Assembly (NCBI RefSeq): GCF_900109945.1
Contig: NZ_FOBX01000009.1
Location: 62,001 to 126,000, forward strand
DNA length: 64,000 bases
Direction of reading: 5' to 3'
From: Bradyrhizobium sp. OK095
GTDB taxonomy: Bacteria > Pseudomonadota > Alphaproteobacteria > Rhizobiales > Xanthobacteraceae
Shown piece by piece: positions 1 to 8,569 of this stretch. Positions within the stretch are counted from its first letter, which is position 1. Each line of letters opens with the position of its first letter. The translations under genes and the position numbers were made by a program. The notes under the pieces are model-generated. The model saw nothing but the letters and a program-made list of their open reading frames with translations. It was not told the DNA's origin and ran no database searches.

Positions 1-985
1 CGAGCTCGGCGGTCTGCTCCGCATATTTCTTGCGGGCATCGGCATATTGGGCACGCAAATTCGCGATGGTCGGCGATTGCAGCGCCTCGGGAATCGCGCC
101 GGCGTCCGCCGCCGTACGCCGGCTCGCCTCGATCTGGTCGAGCCGCGCCTGTGCGTCCATCGTCGCCGCGCGGGCGGCGGAAAGCCGCTGGTTGCTGGCG
201 GACAGCTGCTGGTCGCTGATCAGCGCATCCTGGGTGCCGACGAAATTGTTCTGGGCCTTGTAGGTGGCGAGCACGGTCTCGGCGTTGCGGAGCCGCTCGC
301 GCAACTCCTTCAGCCGGCCGGAGAGGTCGGCGGTGGCGCGCCGCGCGGCCGAAGCCTGCGAGTTGCGGGATTCGGCGAGGTAGGCGCTGGTCAGCGTGTT
401 GGCGAGCATCGCCGCCTTCGCCGGATCGGTCGACCAGACCTCGATGTCGACGATGAAGCTCTTCTCGGTTTTGCGGATCGTGATGTGCCGGTTCAGCACC
501 TCGAGCGCCCCGAGCTGCACTTCCTTCGTCTCCGCGGGGGAGGACGCGCGGGGTTGAAGGCCGATCAGGCCGAGCAGAGACGACATCAGCGTTTTGGTAT
601 CACCGCCGCCGCCGAATTCCGGATCCTTGTCTAGGCCGGCCTCCTGGATCACCCGAAGCAGCACGCTGTTGGAGGTGATCAGGCGCGCCTGGCTCTCCAC
701 CACCATGGACATGCCGGAGACGTCCTGCGCGCGCGGCGTGAGCTCGCGATCGACGAGCTGAAGCTCGCGCGGATCGACATAGAGCTGCGCGGTGGCGGTG
801 TAACGCGGCGTCAGGCTCTTGCCGGCGGTGACCGCAAGCGTCGCGCCGAGCAGCGCGGCGGCCGCAATCGCGATCTTGCGGCGCCACAGCAGATTGACCA
901 GTTCCAGCACGCTGAAGCCGGCTTCGGACCTCTGCTGCGGGGCCTCTGGTCTGACCCGGTCTATCGGCTGGTTATAGTCAAGCAT
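1..985 (-). CDS. Wzz/GumC-family exopolysaccharide chain-length/transport protein (partial)
   Basis: The gene is cut by the left edge; its first 328 residues are visible, starting from ATG at 985. It begins with a short cytoplasmic stretch, then a membrane segment at about residues 36-54 (rich in A, I and L after WRRK), then a periplasmic domain in which RYTATAQLYVDP matches the Wzz signature. Residues from about 190 on are Ala/Arg/Gln-rich and look like the long coiled coil of GumC/ExoP-type polysaccharide co-polymerases. Such proteins sit in the inner membrane and set polymer length or couple polymerisation to export. The second membrane segment and any BY-kinase domain lie outside the window. 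The glycosyltransferases to its right support a polysaccharide role. The family call is firm; the polymer is unknown. Confidence 0.85.
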   Translation of the reverse strand, partial: MLDYNQPIDRVRPEAPQQRSEAGFSVLELVNLLWRRKIAIAAAALLGATLAVTAGKSLTPRYTATAQLYVDPRELQLVDRELTPRAQDVSGMSMVVESQARLITSNSVLLRVIQEAGLDKDPEFGGGGDTKTLMSSLLGLIGLQPRASSPAETKEVQLGALEVLNRHITIRKTEKSFIVDIEVWSTDPAKAAMLANTLTSAYLAESRNSQASAARRATADLSGRLKELRERLRNAETVLATYKAQNNFVGTQDALISDQQLSASNQRLSAARAATMDAQARLDQIEASRRTAADAGAIPEALQSPTIANLRAQYADARKKYAEQTAEL

Positions 986-1264
986 GATCCCCAGCTTCCA
1001 TTCCAACTGTCGCGGGCTGAGGGGTTACTCTTCGCTTTACGCCACGCACCAAGGATATAGGTGCCCAATCAACGCAACAGGGAAAATTAACCATACTCAT
1101 TGAGGGACTATTCACCGAAATGGCAAACAAAGCGTTTAAGCGCAGGCCGCCGTTCGACGCGTCGTAGTGACGCTGAGGCCCCCCAGAGATTAACGGTTCG
1201 TTACCGCGCGCCGCGAGGCCGCGAAGCCTCACACGTTGTGCCACGAGCAGCGCGCGCATCGTCG

Positions 1265-2065
1265 TCAGATCTTCCGCAGGATGACGTGATAATCGCCGCG
1301 GCGGACGTCGGTGCCGCGCGGCAGCACGGCGTTGAGCACAGCGGCGCCGGCGTCGACCAGGGCCGCGAACAGCGGCTTGCGCCGGCGCATCTCGGGATAG
1401 CGCGGGCTCTCGACCTCGCGGCGGTAGATCATCTCGAGGCCGTTGGCGTCTGCGAATGCTTCGAGCCGCGGCAGCGTCACCAGCGGATGAAAGAAGGTCG
1501 GGAACGGCGGCTCGCCGGGCAGGCCGGCATTCCTGATGCCGCGGATGTACCGGTAGAACCAGACGTGAAACCAGTGCGGCGAGTATTTGGTGACGACGCC
1601 GGACAGCGAGCGCGGATTGGGCGCGCCGATCAGGATCATCCCGCCGCGCTTGAGCGCGTCGCGGAAATTCAGCAGCGCAGCTTCGACATCGGGAAGATGC
1701 TCGATCACGTTGTAGCAGATCACGAGATCGAAGCTCTCGGGCGTGGAGCGGTAGGTCTGCACGTCGCCGAGGATCGCCTCGTCCGCATAATTGTTGTTCT
1801 TGACCTGGTCCTCGTCGATGTCGACGACGGTGACGTGGCTGCGGCTCAGCAATTCTGTCGGCAGAAAGCTGCACGAGCCGCCGCCGGCTTCATAGGTCGC
1901 GAGCTGTCCCTGCGGCAGCTCGCGGCGCAGCAAGTCGTGAACGGCGAGCAGGCTGTCGCGGGCCTCGCCGGGGACCAGATCGAGCAGTGCCTGGGTGTGT
2001 GCAGTGGCTGCGGGGGCGTTGGTCGCCGTGGCTGTCGCGAAATCGATCGTGGCTGGTTTGTTCAT
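1265..2065 (-). CDS. Class I SAM-dependent methyltransferase of the polysaccharide cluster
   Basis: This 266-residue protein has the Rossmann methyltransferase pattern: motif I EAGGGS at residues 59-64, an acidic ribose-binding DIDED at 82-86, an adenine-contact Asp near 101, and CYNVIEHLPD from 117, the usual 'NVIEHL' of UbiE/Methyltransf_11-type enzymes. It presumably methylates a small molecule or glycan, but the acceptor cannot be read from the sequence. It is transcribed leftward toward the Wzz-like gene with about 280 bp between them. Its position next to glycosyltransferases suggests methylation of a sugar or lipid-linked glycan (inference). The C-terminal part (from about 150) is Trp/Tyr/Arg-rich, possibly forming the acceptor pocket. 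Confidence 0.8.
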   Translation of the reverse strand: MNKPATIDFATATATNAPAATAHTQALLDLVPGEARDSLLAVHDLLRRELPQGQLATYEAGGGSCSFLPTELLSRSHVTVVDIDEDQVKNNNYADEAILGDVQTYRSTPESFDLVICYNVIEHLPDVEAALLNFRDALKRGGMILIGAPNPRSLSGVVTKYSPHWFHVWFYRYIRGIRNAGLPGEPPFPTFFHPLVTLPRLEAFADANGLEMIYRREVESPRYPEMRRRKPLFAALVDAGAAVLNAVLPRGTDVRRGDYHVILRKI

Positions 2066-2461
2066 ATTTTCTGACCGCGCTTGTTCGATTCAAATTTACA
2101 GGAAAAATGTCGTATGCCCGAAGAGCAAATCTGATGCCGCCCCGCTTCACCGGTCGCGGTGCTTACGGTCGGGTTAATGCGCATGGGCGTTAACTACGGC
2201 ATTCTCTGCCCCGCACCGTCGGCGGATGATGGACTGCGAATTGCAGTACCACTTGCGCATGGATTTGCAGGGGAAACACGCGAAAGCGGTTAAGCGTATG
2301 GTGGCACGTCTGCATTGTCGGGAGATCATTCGGATGGTGCCGTCTCGCGCCTCGGTCGGACTGTTCACTTTGGCACGCATCTGTTCCGCCGCGCTGTGCC
2401 GTCGCGAGACGGCGCGACCGGCGCAGGGCTTTTTCAACATATCTCGGGCATCTAGAGCGCC
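2066..2461. other. Intergenic region, divergent promoters, no gene seen
   Basis: This 396 bp gap separates two divergently transcribed polysaccharide genes. Short reading frames occur on both strands but none has a ribosome binding site or protein-like composition. It must carry both promoters; I could not assign -10/-35 boxes with confidence. The glycosyltransferase ATG at 2462 has no good Shine-Dalgarno sequence. Confidence 0.5.
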
Positions 2462-3490
2462 ATGACACTGATCCCGACAGACCTGTCCGCCAGCCGGATC
2501 TCGGAAACGTTGCGCGATCCCAGCCGGGAGATCGCGGCGAGCTCCCGGGTCATCGATCTGTCGGTCGGCATCGTCGTCTGTATTCCCTGCTTCCGCCGCC
2601 CGCAGCATCTGCGGCTGACGCTGGACTCGCTCGCGAGCCAGCGTACCCCGCGCTCCTTCGCGGTGGTCATGGTTGAGAACGATGCGGCAGGGCGCGAGAG
2701 CGCGCCAGTCGCCGCGGAGTATCTCGCCGATGGCAGGCTCCAGGGCATCTGCCTGGTCGAAAAGCGGCAGGGCAACGTCCAGGCGATCAACGCCGCCTTC
2801 GAGACGGCGCAGGCGCTGTTTCCCGCCGCGACCCGTTTCCTGATGATCGACGACGACGAGATCGCCTCGTCCGACTGGCTCGAGCTGATGGTCCGCACCG
2901 CGGAAGCAACCGGCGCCGACGTGGTCGGCGGGCCGGTGTTGCCGGTCTTCGACGACGACAGCAAGCCCTGGCTCGCGCGTCATCCCGTCTTCTGCCCGGC
3001 CTACGACTACACTGGCGCGGTGCCGCTGATCTATGGCTGCGGCAATTGCCTGATCACGCGTGCGGCGTTCGACCGGCTCGAAAGTCCGGCCTTCGATCTG
3101 CGCTTCAACTTCCTCGGCGGCGGCGATTGCGACTTTTTCGTGCGCTGCCGCAATGCCGGAATGATCTTCCACTGGACGGCGGAGGCCGTCATCACCGAGA
3201 CCGTGCCGCAGAGCCGCACCAGCTTCAGCTGGATCGCAAAGCGCTGCCTGCGCATCGGCGCGATCAATTATCGTGTACAGCACAAGGCCGCGCGGGGCGT
3301 GGCGGCCCGGGCGCGGGTATTCGCGCAGATGCTCGGGCGTTTGCCGCTGTCGCTGCTGCGTGCGGCCCGGCTGCTGCCGACCTCGAAGGCCGTCGTCGCG
3401 ATGCATCCCGTGATGGTGGCGTTTGGATCTGCGCTCGCGGCCTTCGGCTTCGATCCGAAGCCCTATGAGGCTTCCAAGATCGTGACCTGA
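2462..3490 (+). CDS. Glycosyltransferase family 2 protein
   Basis: This 342-residue GT-A fold glycosyltransferase starts with VGIVVCIPCFRRPQHL at about 35-50, the GT2 nucleotide-binding strand. The metal-binding acidic cluster is FLMIDDDE with Asp 130-132, and GGGDCDFFVR lies further on, in the position where many GT2 enzymes keep the ED/GED acceptor motif. There is no transmembrane anchor, so it is probably a peripheral inner-membrane enzyme adding one sugar to a lipid-linked repeat unit. It is convergent with the next GT2 gene. The sugar and acceptor are unknown. The N-terminal 34 residues precede the fold and the true start could lie slightly downstream, although the ATG at 2462 is the first in frame. 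Confidence 0.85.
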   Translation: MTLIPTDLSASRISETLRDPSREIAASSRVIDLSVGIVVCIPCFRRPQHLRLTLDSLASQRTPRSFAVVMVENDAAGRESAPVAAEYLADGRLQGICLVEKRQGNVQAINAAFETAQALFPAATRFLMIDDDEIASSDWLELMVRTAEATGADVVGGPVLPVFDDDSKPWLARHPVFCPAYDYTGAVPLIYGCGNCLITRAAFDRLESPAFDLRFNFLGGGDCDFFVRCRNAGMIFHWTAEAVITETVPQSRTSFSWIAKRCLRIGAINYRVQHKAARGVAARARVFAQMLGRLPLSLLRAARLLPTSKAVVAMHPVMVAFGSALAAFGFDPKPYEASKIVT

Positions 3491-3508
3491 CGTTCTTGAG
3501 TCGGGCGG

Positions 3509-4495
3509 CTAGATTCCAAGATAAGCGAGCGCGATCTTGATCGCGGACCGTGGCACTGCTCTGGGCGATCGCCGTCCAACCATGCCGAGATAGGCGAGGG
3601 CGTCGCGGTACCTGCCGAAGCGGACTGCTTGCGTCGCCGAATAGGTCACGAGATGAATCTCGGCCGCCTGGCGCAGCCGAGGCACGGCGCTTGCGGGCAG
3701 CCGGGCGAGGATCAAAGGATCATCGAATACGCGCGCGACCGCTGGGAAGAAGTCCTGTGGTGTCCGCACTGCCGCGTTCATGGTGTTGGCGGTGTGCAGA
3801 CGATAGTCGAGCAGAAGTTCCGGGACGAATGCGAACTCGCCGAGCGCGGCGAGGCGGCACCAGCAATGCCAGTCCTCGCAATATCTGAGCGAGACGTCGA
3901 AGCCGCCGGCCGCGCGGAAGGCGTCGGCACGAACCAGCATGATGCCGCCATTGACGATGAAGTTGCCGCAGGCAAGCCGTTCCATCACGTCGCCAGATGG
4001 CTTGCGGCGGCCCTTGAGCAGGTCGCGGCGGCCGATCGGCCGGCCATCGCTGTCGATCGTGTTGTAGTCGCCATAGACCAGAATTGCGTGGGGAGCGGCC
4101 TTGGCTGCCGTCAGCAGGGTCGTCACCGCGGCGGGGCGCAGGCGGTCATCGGCATCGAGGAAGATCAGCCAGTCGCCGCGCGCGCTCAGCGCGCCGAGGT
4201 TTCGCGCAGCCGATACGCCCGAGGCGTCATTCGGCATCAGGCGCAGGCGGGGATCGCGGATGGCACGAACGATCGCTATGGTGTCGTCGGTCGAGCCGTC
4301 GTCCACGACGATCACCTCGGTCACGTCGCCTTGCGTCAGTACGCTTGCGATGGTCTCGCCGATGAACGCGGAAGCATTCTTGGCAGGGATGATGACGGAG
4401 ACCGGCGTGTGAGAAGCCGCCGACAATGCGGTGCGTGCGCCTTTTGCCGCGAATGCGGCGGCCGGTGAATCCAGAATGTCGTCGGCGGTGGTCAA
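3509..4495 (-). CDS. Glycosyltransferase family 2 protein
   Basis: This 328-residue GT2 enzyme has the textbook order: VSVIIPAKNASAFIGE at about 32-47, VVDDGSTDDT at 63-72 and FLDADDRLR at 112-120 (DxD at 114-116). GVSAARNLG near 93-101 is the usual nucleotide-contact helix, and RYCEDWHCWCRLA further on carries the ED acceptor motif. No membrane segment is visible. It converges on the preceding GT2 gene with only 18 bp between stops. It probably adds a sugar during exopolysaccharide or O-antigen repeat assembly; donor and linkage cannot be read from the sequence. The long Ala-rich N-terminus before the fold is unusual and may be partly untranslated. Confidence 0.88.
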   Translation of the reverse strand: MTTADDILDSPAAAFAAKGARTALSAASHTPVSVIIPAKNASAFIGETIASVLTQGDVTEVIVVDDGSTDDTIAIVRAIRDPRLRLMPNDASGVSAARNLGALSARGDWLIFLDADDRLRPAAVTTLLTAAKAAPHAILVYGDYNTIDSDGRPIGRRDLLKGRRKPSGDVMERLACGNFIVNGGIMLVRADAFRAAGGFDVSLRYCEDWHCWCRLAALGEFAFVPELLLDYRLHTANTMNAAVRTPQDFFPAVARVFDDPLILARLPASAVPRLRQAAEIHLVTYSATQAVRFGRYRDALAYLGMVGRRSPRAVPRSAIKIALAYLGI

Positions 4496-4722
4496 GCGGC
4501 GGCTCGTCTTTAATGGTTTGTTAACCGGGCCGCAGCTGGAGTTGCGGAGCGCAGCCTCGGCCGTTGCGGATGATACTCACATAACGCCCAAATCATTGCT
4601 GCGAAGGCCCGGGCGAGGCTGGTTTCGTCAATTAGCGTTAAGCCTGTGGCGTTAAGTCTGTCGCTAACTTGGACGAGTGCGTCAGCCGGTCCCATGCGAG
4701 AATACGCATCAGGCTGCCGCGG

Positions 4723-5799
4723 ATGGACCCTGTGCCCGCAAAGACATTCGACTACGATCCCGACGACATGGTCCTCAACCTCTTCTACGAGGACAAGGAC
4801 GATCGCTGGTTTCCCGGCGACCGGCATCTGCGGCGCATGGCGCGCCGCATGCTGTTCGGCGAGCCGCGCATGAGCGGCCAGCTGCGTGTGTTCCTCAACC
4901 TCTGCGCAGGGCTCGATCGGCTCGATATCCGCTACCGCGTCAACGATTACGGCTATATCGCGCAGCATCCCGAGGAAGTCGCCTGCATCATCGGCCGCAC
5001 CTTCCTGCTCGACAAGTTCGCGTGGAAGAACCCGATCCTGCTCGGGGTTGCTGCCCACAATCATCCGCTCGACGATCTCGATCTGTTCAAGCGGCTTCCG
5101 GTGAAGAAGGTCGTGGTGCCCGGCCCATGGTACGCCGACATGTACCGGCCGTATTGGCCGGATACTGAAGCCTGGCCGGTCGGCATCGACACCGATCTCT
5201 GGGCGCCGTCGCGCGCTTCACAAAAGTCCGTCGACGTCCTGATCTACGACAAGGTCCACTGGGACCGCGAGCGCTATGCGCCCGATTTGATTGAGCCCGT
5301 CCGCGCCCGGCTCCGCCAGGAGGGGCGCTCGTTCACGGAGCTGCGTTACGGCAGTTACAAGGAAGAGGACTATCAGGACGCGCTGGCGCGTTGCCGCGCG
5401 ATGATCTTCCTGTGCCAGAACGAGAGCCAGGGCATCGCCTATCAGCAGGCGCTGTCGTGCGGCGTGCCGGTATTTGCCTGGGATCCCGGCGGCCCGTGGC
5501 GCGACCCCGATTATTATCCGCACCGCGTGCAGTTCGCGCCGGTGTCGTCGGTGCCGTATTGGGACGATCGTTGCGGCGCCAAATTCGCCGACACAGCGGC
5601 GTTCGAGGCGGGCTGGGACGAATTCTGGTCCGGCTGTGCCGCCAAAACGTTCGATCCGCGGGGCTTCGTGCTCGACACTCTGACGCTGGAACAGCGCGCG
5701 CTGCAATATTACGAGATCGCGCGCAGCGTGGCGCGGCAGCAAAGGGTGTCCGCGACCTCCGGCATGCTGGTTGACGGATGGTTAACGGGGATGGGCTAA
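4723..5799 (+). CDS. Glycosyltransferase, GT4-like (group 1)
   Basis: I chose the ATG at 4723, giving 358 residues; a TTG 54 nt upstream would add an unconvincing Arg-rich leader. The C-terminal half holds CRAMIFLCQNESQGIAYQQALSC, a variant of the GT-B donor-binding segment (E-x7-E helix) found in GT4 enzymes, followed by GVPVFAWDPGG. A Rossmann-like centre (SVDVLIYDKVHWDRER) fits the start of the second domain. The N-terminal domain resembles no enzyme I can name. Lying between a GT2 and an O-antigen-ligase-like gene on the same strand, it is probably part of repeat-unit synthesis. The family call is moderately sure; the specificity is unknown. Confidence 0.72.
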   Translation: MDPVPAKTFDYDPDDMVLNLFYEDKDDRWFPGDRHLRRMARRMLFGEPRMSGQLRVFLNLCAGLDRLDIRYRVNDYGYIAQHPEEVACIIGRTFLLDKFAWKNPILLGVAAHNHPLDDLDLFKRLPVKKVVVPGPWYADMYRPYWPDTEAWPVGIDTDLWAPSRASQKSVDVLIYDKVHWDRERYAPDLIEPVRARLRQEGRSFTELRYGSYKEEDYQDALARCRAMIFLCQNESQGIAYQQALSCGVPVFAWDPGGPWRDPDYYPHRVQFAPVSSVPYWDDRCGAKFADTAAFEAGWDEFWSGCAAKTFDPRGFVLDTLTLEQRALQYYEIARSVARQQRVSATSGMLVDGWLTGMG

Positions 5800-5853
5800 G
5801 ACCTGGATCTTTGCGGGATTCATCAGACCTGCCTTGAGCCACCGCCCTAAGCC

Positions 5854-7206
5854 ATGGATCGCAGCGCCGCTGACATGACCGACGTCGAGGCCCGATCGCT
5901 CGGCCACGTCCTGCGCGACGGGCTTGCCGGGCTGAATGCCGTGCAGGCGGCGCGCTGCCTTGTCGCACTGGCAGCTCTGCTGCTCGTGCTGGTGACGCTC
6001 GATCCGTTTCCCGACCTACGCAGCGAAGACGTCGCCACTGTCGTCGGCGGACGAATGGCGCTCACCTACGTCTGCTGGGGCCTCCTGGCAGGAGTGGCGG
6101 TGCTGTTCGTCGCGGCCACCGATGCGCCCTCGCTGAAGAGCCTGGTGACGCCGCTGCATCTCTGCCTTGTCGGCTGGATGCTGATCAATATCGTCTTCTC
6201 CGAGAGCCGTGGCGTTTCGATCCAACGCTTCGTTCTCGCCGCCAGCGTGACGTCGATCGCCGTGCTGTTGCCATTGCTGCCGCCGACGCAGCGCAGCTTC
6301 AATGTGTGCCTCGGCGGCGCCGCTCTCGTGCTGCTGACGCTGTGCTATATCGGCGTCTTCCTCGCGCCGCAATATTCCATCCACACCGCGCTCGACATCA
6401 CCGAGCCGCAGCTCGCCGGCGACTGGCGCGGCAGTTTCGGCCACAAGAACGTCGCCTCGCCGGTGATGACTATCCTGGTCTATCTCGGTATTTACCTGTC
6501 CGCGGTCGGCTCGTTCGTGATGGGGCCGGCGATCGCGCTGCTTGCCGGCATCTTCCTGATCTTCACCGGCGGCAAGACCTCCTCGGTGCTGTGCCTCGCG
6601 ATCTATGCGCTGGCCTCGCTCGTCTACGTCACGCGCAGCCTGTGGCTGAAGCGGATCATCTGCTTTGCGCCATTGATCGTGATGAACCTGCTGACGGTCG
6701 GCAGCGTCCTGAGCCCGTCGCTGGGGTCCGTGACGCGGCTGCTCCCCGTCGATCCCACCTTCACCGGCCGTTCCGATATCTGGGAATTCGCACTCGCGGC
6801 CGTCGCCGAAAAGCCCATCATCGGCCACGGCTATGCGGCGTTCTGGGACGATGTGACCGAGCGCCAGACCGCCAAGGGCTCTGAATGGGCGGTGACGGCG
6901 GCGCACAGCCACAACAGCTATCTCGACCTCGCCGTTACCATCGGCCTGCCGGGCCTGCTGCTGGTCATCCTCATCTTCGTATTCGCCCCGCTTCGCAACT
7001 TCCAGACGGTCCAGGCCCACAATCGCAGCAATGCGCTGGGCAAGCTGTTCCTGACGATATGGCTGTTCGGCCTCTATTTCGGGACCACCGAGACCTTCCT
7101 GCTCGAACGGCAGAATCCGGTCTGGTTCATGTTCGCGCTGGCCGCCGCCGGTCTGCACTTCCTGGCCAGGTTCCAATGCGTTGAGCCGATGGAACCCGAC
7201 CGCTGA
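5854..7206 (+). CDS. O-antigen ligase / Wzy-like polymerase family membrane protein
   Basis: The protein has 450 residues with roughly ten to twelve hydrophobic segments from about residue 31 onward. It carries features of the WaaL/Wzy superfamily: RGSFGHKN at 192-199 in a periplasmic loop, GRSDIWE at 305-311, and AHSHNSYLD at 350-358, the His-containing periplasmic motif typical of O-antigen ligases and related polymerases. Such proteins act in the inner membrane, either joining polymer to lipid A-core or polymerising undecaprenyl-linked repeats. Sequence alone does not separate ligase from polymerase; location in an exopolysaccharide block with a Wzz-like gene favours a polymerase (inference). 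It follows the GT4-like gene by 54 bp, probably in the same transcript. Confidence 0.85.
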   Translation: MDRSAADMTDVEARSLGHVLRDGLAGLNAVQAARCLVALAALLLVLVTLDPFPDLRSEDVATVVGGRMALTYVCWGLLAGVAVLFVAATDAPSLKSLVTPLHLCLVGWMLINIVFSESRGVSIQRFVLAASVTSIAVLLPLLPPTQRSFNVCLGGAALVLLTLCYIGVFLAPQYSIHTALDITEPQLAGDWRGSFGHKNVASPVMTILVYLGIYLSAVGSFVMGPAIALLAGIFLIFTGGKTSSVLCLAIYALASLVYVTRSLWLKRIICFAPLIVMNLLTVGSVLSPSLGSVTRLLPVDPTFTGRSDIWEFALAAVAEKPIIGHGYAAFWDDVTERQTAKGSEWAVTAAHSHNSYLDLAVTIGLPGLLLVILIFVFAPLRNFQTVQAHNRSNALGKLFLTIWLFGLYFGTTETFLLERQNPVWFMFALAAAGLHFLARFQCVEPMEPDR

Positions 7207-7340
7207 CAGCTTGTCGCAGCGGCTGATCTGTCGCGGGGACAGGGAAGTGGTATCCGCTTAACGATAAGCAGCGACGTAACTTGTGGTCCACGGCAAAACA
7301 TAATCTATCTGGAAACATTCAGTAACCACATGCCCCGCGG

Positions 7341-8486
7341 ATGACGTTCCTCAGCGTCGAGCAACCAGATGATCTTGTGTCCAGCACGTCGGGAATCGCG
7401 GTCGATTTCCTGCGTGACTGGCAGCATGCCGCATTGCGCCTGAAGGCCGGCCATCGCACCGCTTTCCAGCATGGTTATTGGCTCGATGCCTGGTACGAGG
7501 CGTTTCACGAACATGCCCCGCTGATCGCATTGATCTCCGATGCCGCGACCGGCAGGGACATCGCGGTGGTGCCGATGATGAGCCATGTCAGGCGCGGCAT
7601 CCGTGTCGTCGAGTTCGCCGATCTCGGCATCTCCGACAACAACGCGCCGATCCTGGCATGCGATGCGACGTTCGATGCGGCCGGCGCGCGCGCAATCAGT
7701 GCGGCGCTGGTCGATGCCCTGCGCGCCCTGCCTGACGGCTTCGACCTGTTGCGCCTGAAGAAGATGCCGGCTCATGTCGGCGGCAAGCCGAACCCGCTGG
7801 TGTCGCTCGGCCGTATCGGATCCTGCTCGGTCAACGGCAACCTCGTGCTCATGGGCGACGACTATGCCGACTATAGGGCGTCGCTCAGGCGTCTACAGCT
7901 GCCGCGGTGCTGGCGCGTCTTCAGCCGTCTTGGCAACGCGCGGTTCGAGATCGCTACGGATGTCGCGCGCGCGCGCGAGCTGCTCGATGTGATGGATGTG
8001 CAGCAGGAGGAACGGATGAGGCAGCTTGGCTCGCCCTTCGTTCTCAACGACGATGTTCACGCGAGTTTCTATCGCGAGGTGGCGCGGCAAGGTGTTGCTG
8101 AAGGCTATGCCGTCGTCTCGGCGCTGGTCTGCGACAAGGGCATCGTTGCGACCACGCTCGGCGTTCGATACGGCGCGACCTATTTCCTGCTGCGCATCAG
8201 TCATACCGGCAAGACCTGGGCGAACTTCTCTCCCGGACTGCTCGTAACTGAACGCACCATGGAGGCGCTGCATGCGCAGGGCGTGCGCCGCTTCGATCTC
8301 AGCATCGGCAACCAGGACTACAAGCGCCGCCTCGGCGCCGAACAGGTGCCGCTGACCGATGTCAGCGTCGCACTGTCCTGGCGCGGCGTGCCTTACGTCT
8401 GGCGCGATCATGCCGCGCAGGGGCTGCGCCGTCATCCAAGGCTGGCCGCCCTCGCGGCGCGCGCGATGGGCAAGGCCGCACGCTAG
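7341..8486 (+). CDS. GNAT-fold acetyltransferase, BioF2-like/CelD-type
   Basis: This 381-residue protein resembles the BioF2-like acetyltransferase domain (PF13480) found in polysaccharide clusters. The N-terminal part has TAFQHGYWLDAWYEAF (about 34-49), matching the opening 'W...W...F' of this family. The C-terminal GNAT-like half holds a substrate segment GVRYGATYFLLRISHTGKTWANFSPG (split here only for reading) and RRFDLSIGNQDYKRRLGAE near 315-333, where D-S-G-x-x-x-Y-K is the family hallmark. Members are thought to acylate sugars or use aminoacyl-tRNA donors. It follows the O-antigen-ligase-like gene by 134 bp on the same strand and probably decorates the same polymer. The substrate is not deducible. 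Confidence 0.75.
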   Translation: MTFLSVEQPDDLVSSTSGIAVDFLRDWQHAALRLKAGHRTAFQHGYWLDAWYEAFHEHAPLIALISDAATGRDIAVVPMMSHVRRGIRVVEFADLGISDNNAPILACDATFDAAGARAISAALVDALRALPDGFDLLRLKKMPAHVGGKPNPLVSLGRIGSCSVNGNLVLMGDDYADYRASLRRLQLPRCWRVFSRLGNARFEIATDVARARELLDVMDVQQEERMRQLGSPFVLNDDVHASFYREVARQGVAEGYAVVSALVCDKGIVATTLGVRYGATYFLLRISHTGKTWANFSPGLLVTERTMEALHAQGVRRFDLSIGNQDYKRRLGAEQVPLTDVSVALSWRGVPYVWRDHAAQGLRRHPRLAALAARAMGKAAR

Positions 8487-8569
8487 AGCGTGCAAAGCCG
8501 GGGGTTGCTCAGGTCATTCGACTATCGCAATGGTCGTGTTATCGTCGCCTTCCGTTTCCCGGAGGCGAC

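Noticed and set aside
1100..2074. 324-codon plus-strand frame opposite the methyltransferase gene
   Set aside because: It is an antisense shadow: Arg/Ala/His-rich composition, no ribosome binding site, and the minus strand shows clear motifs of a methyltransferase.
2310..2330. TGGCACG-like sequence resembling a sigma54 -24 element
   Set aside because: The spacing to a GC -12 element is wrong, so it does not form a GG-N10-GC promoter.
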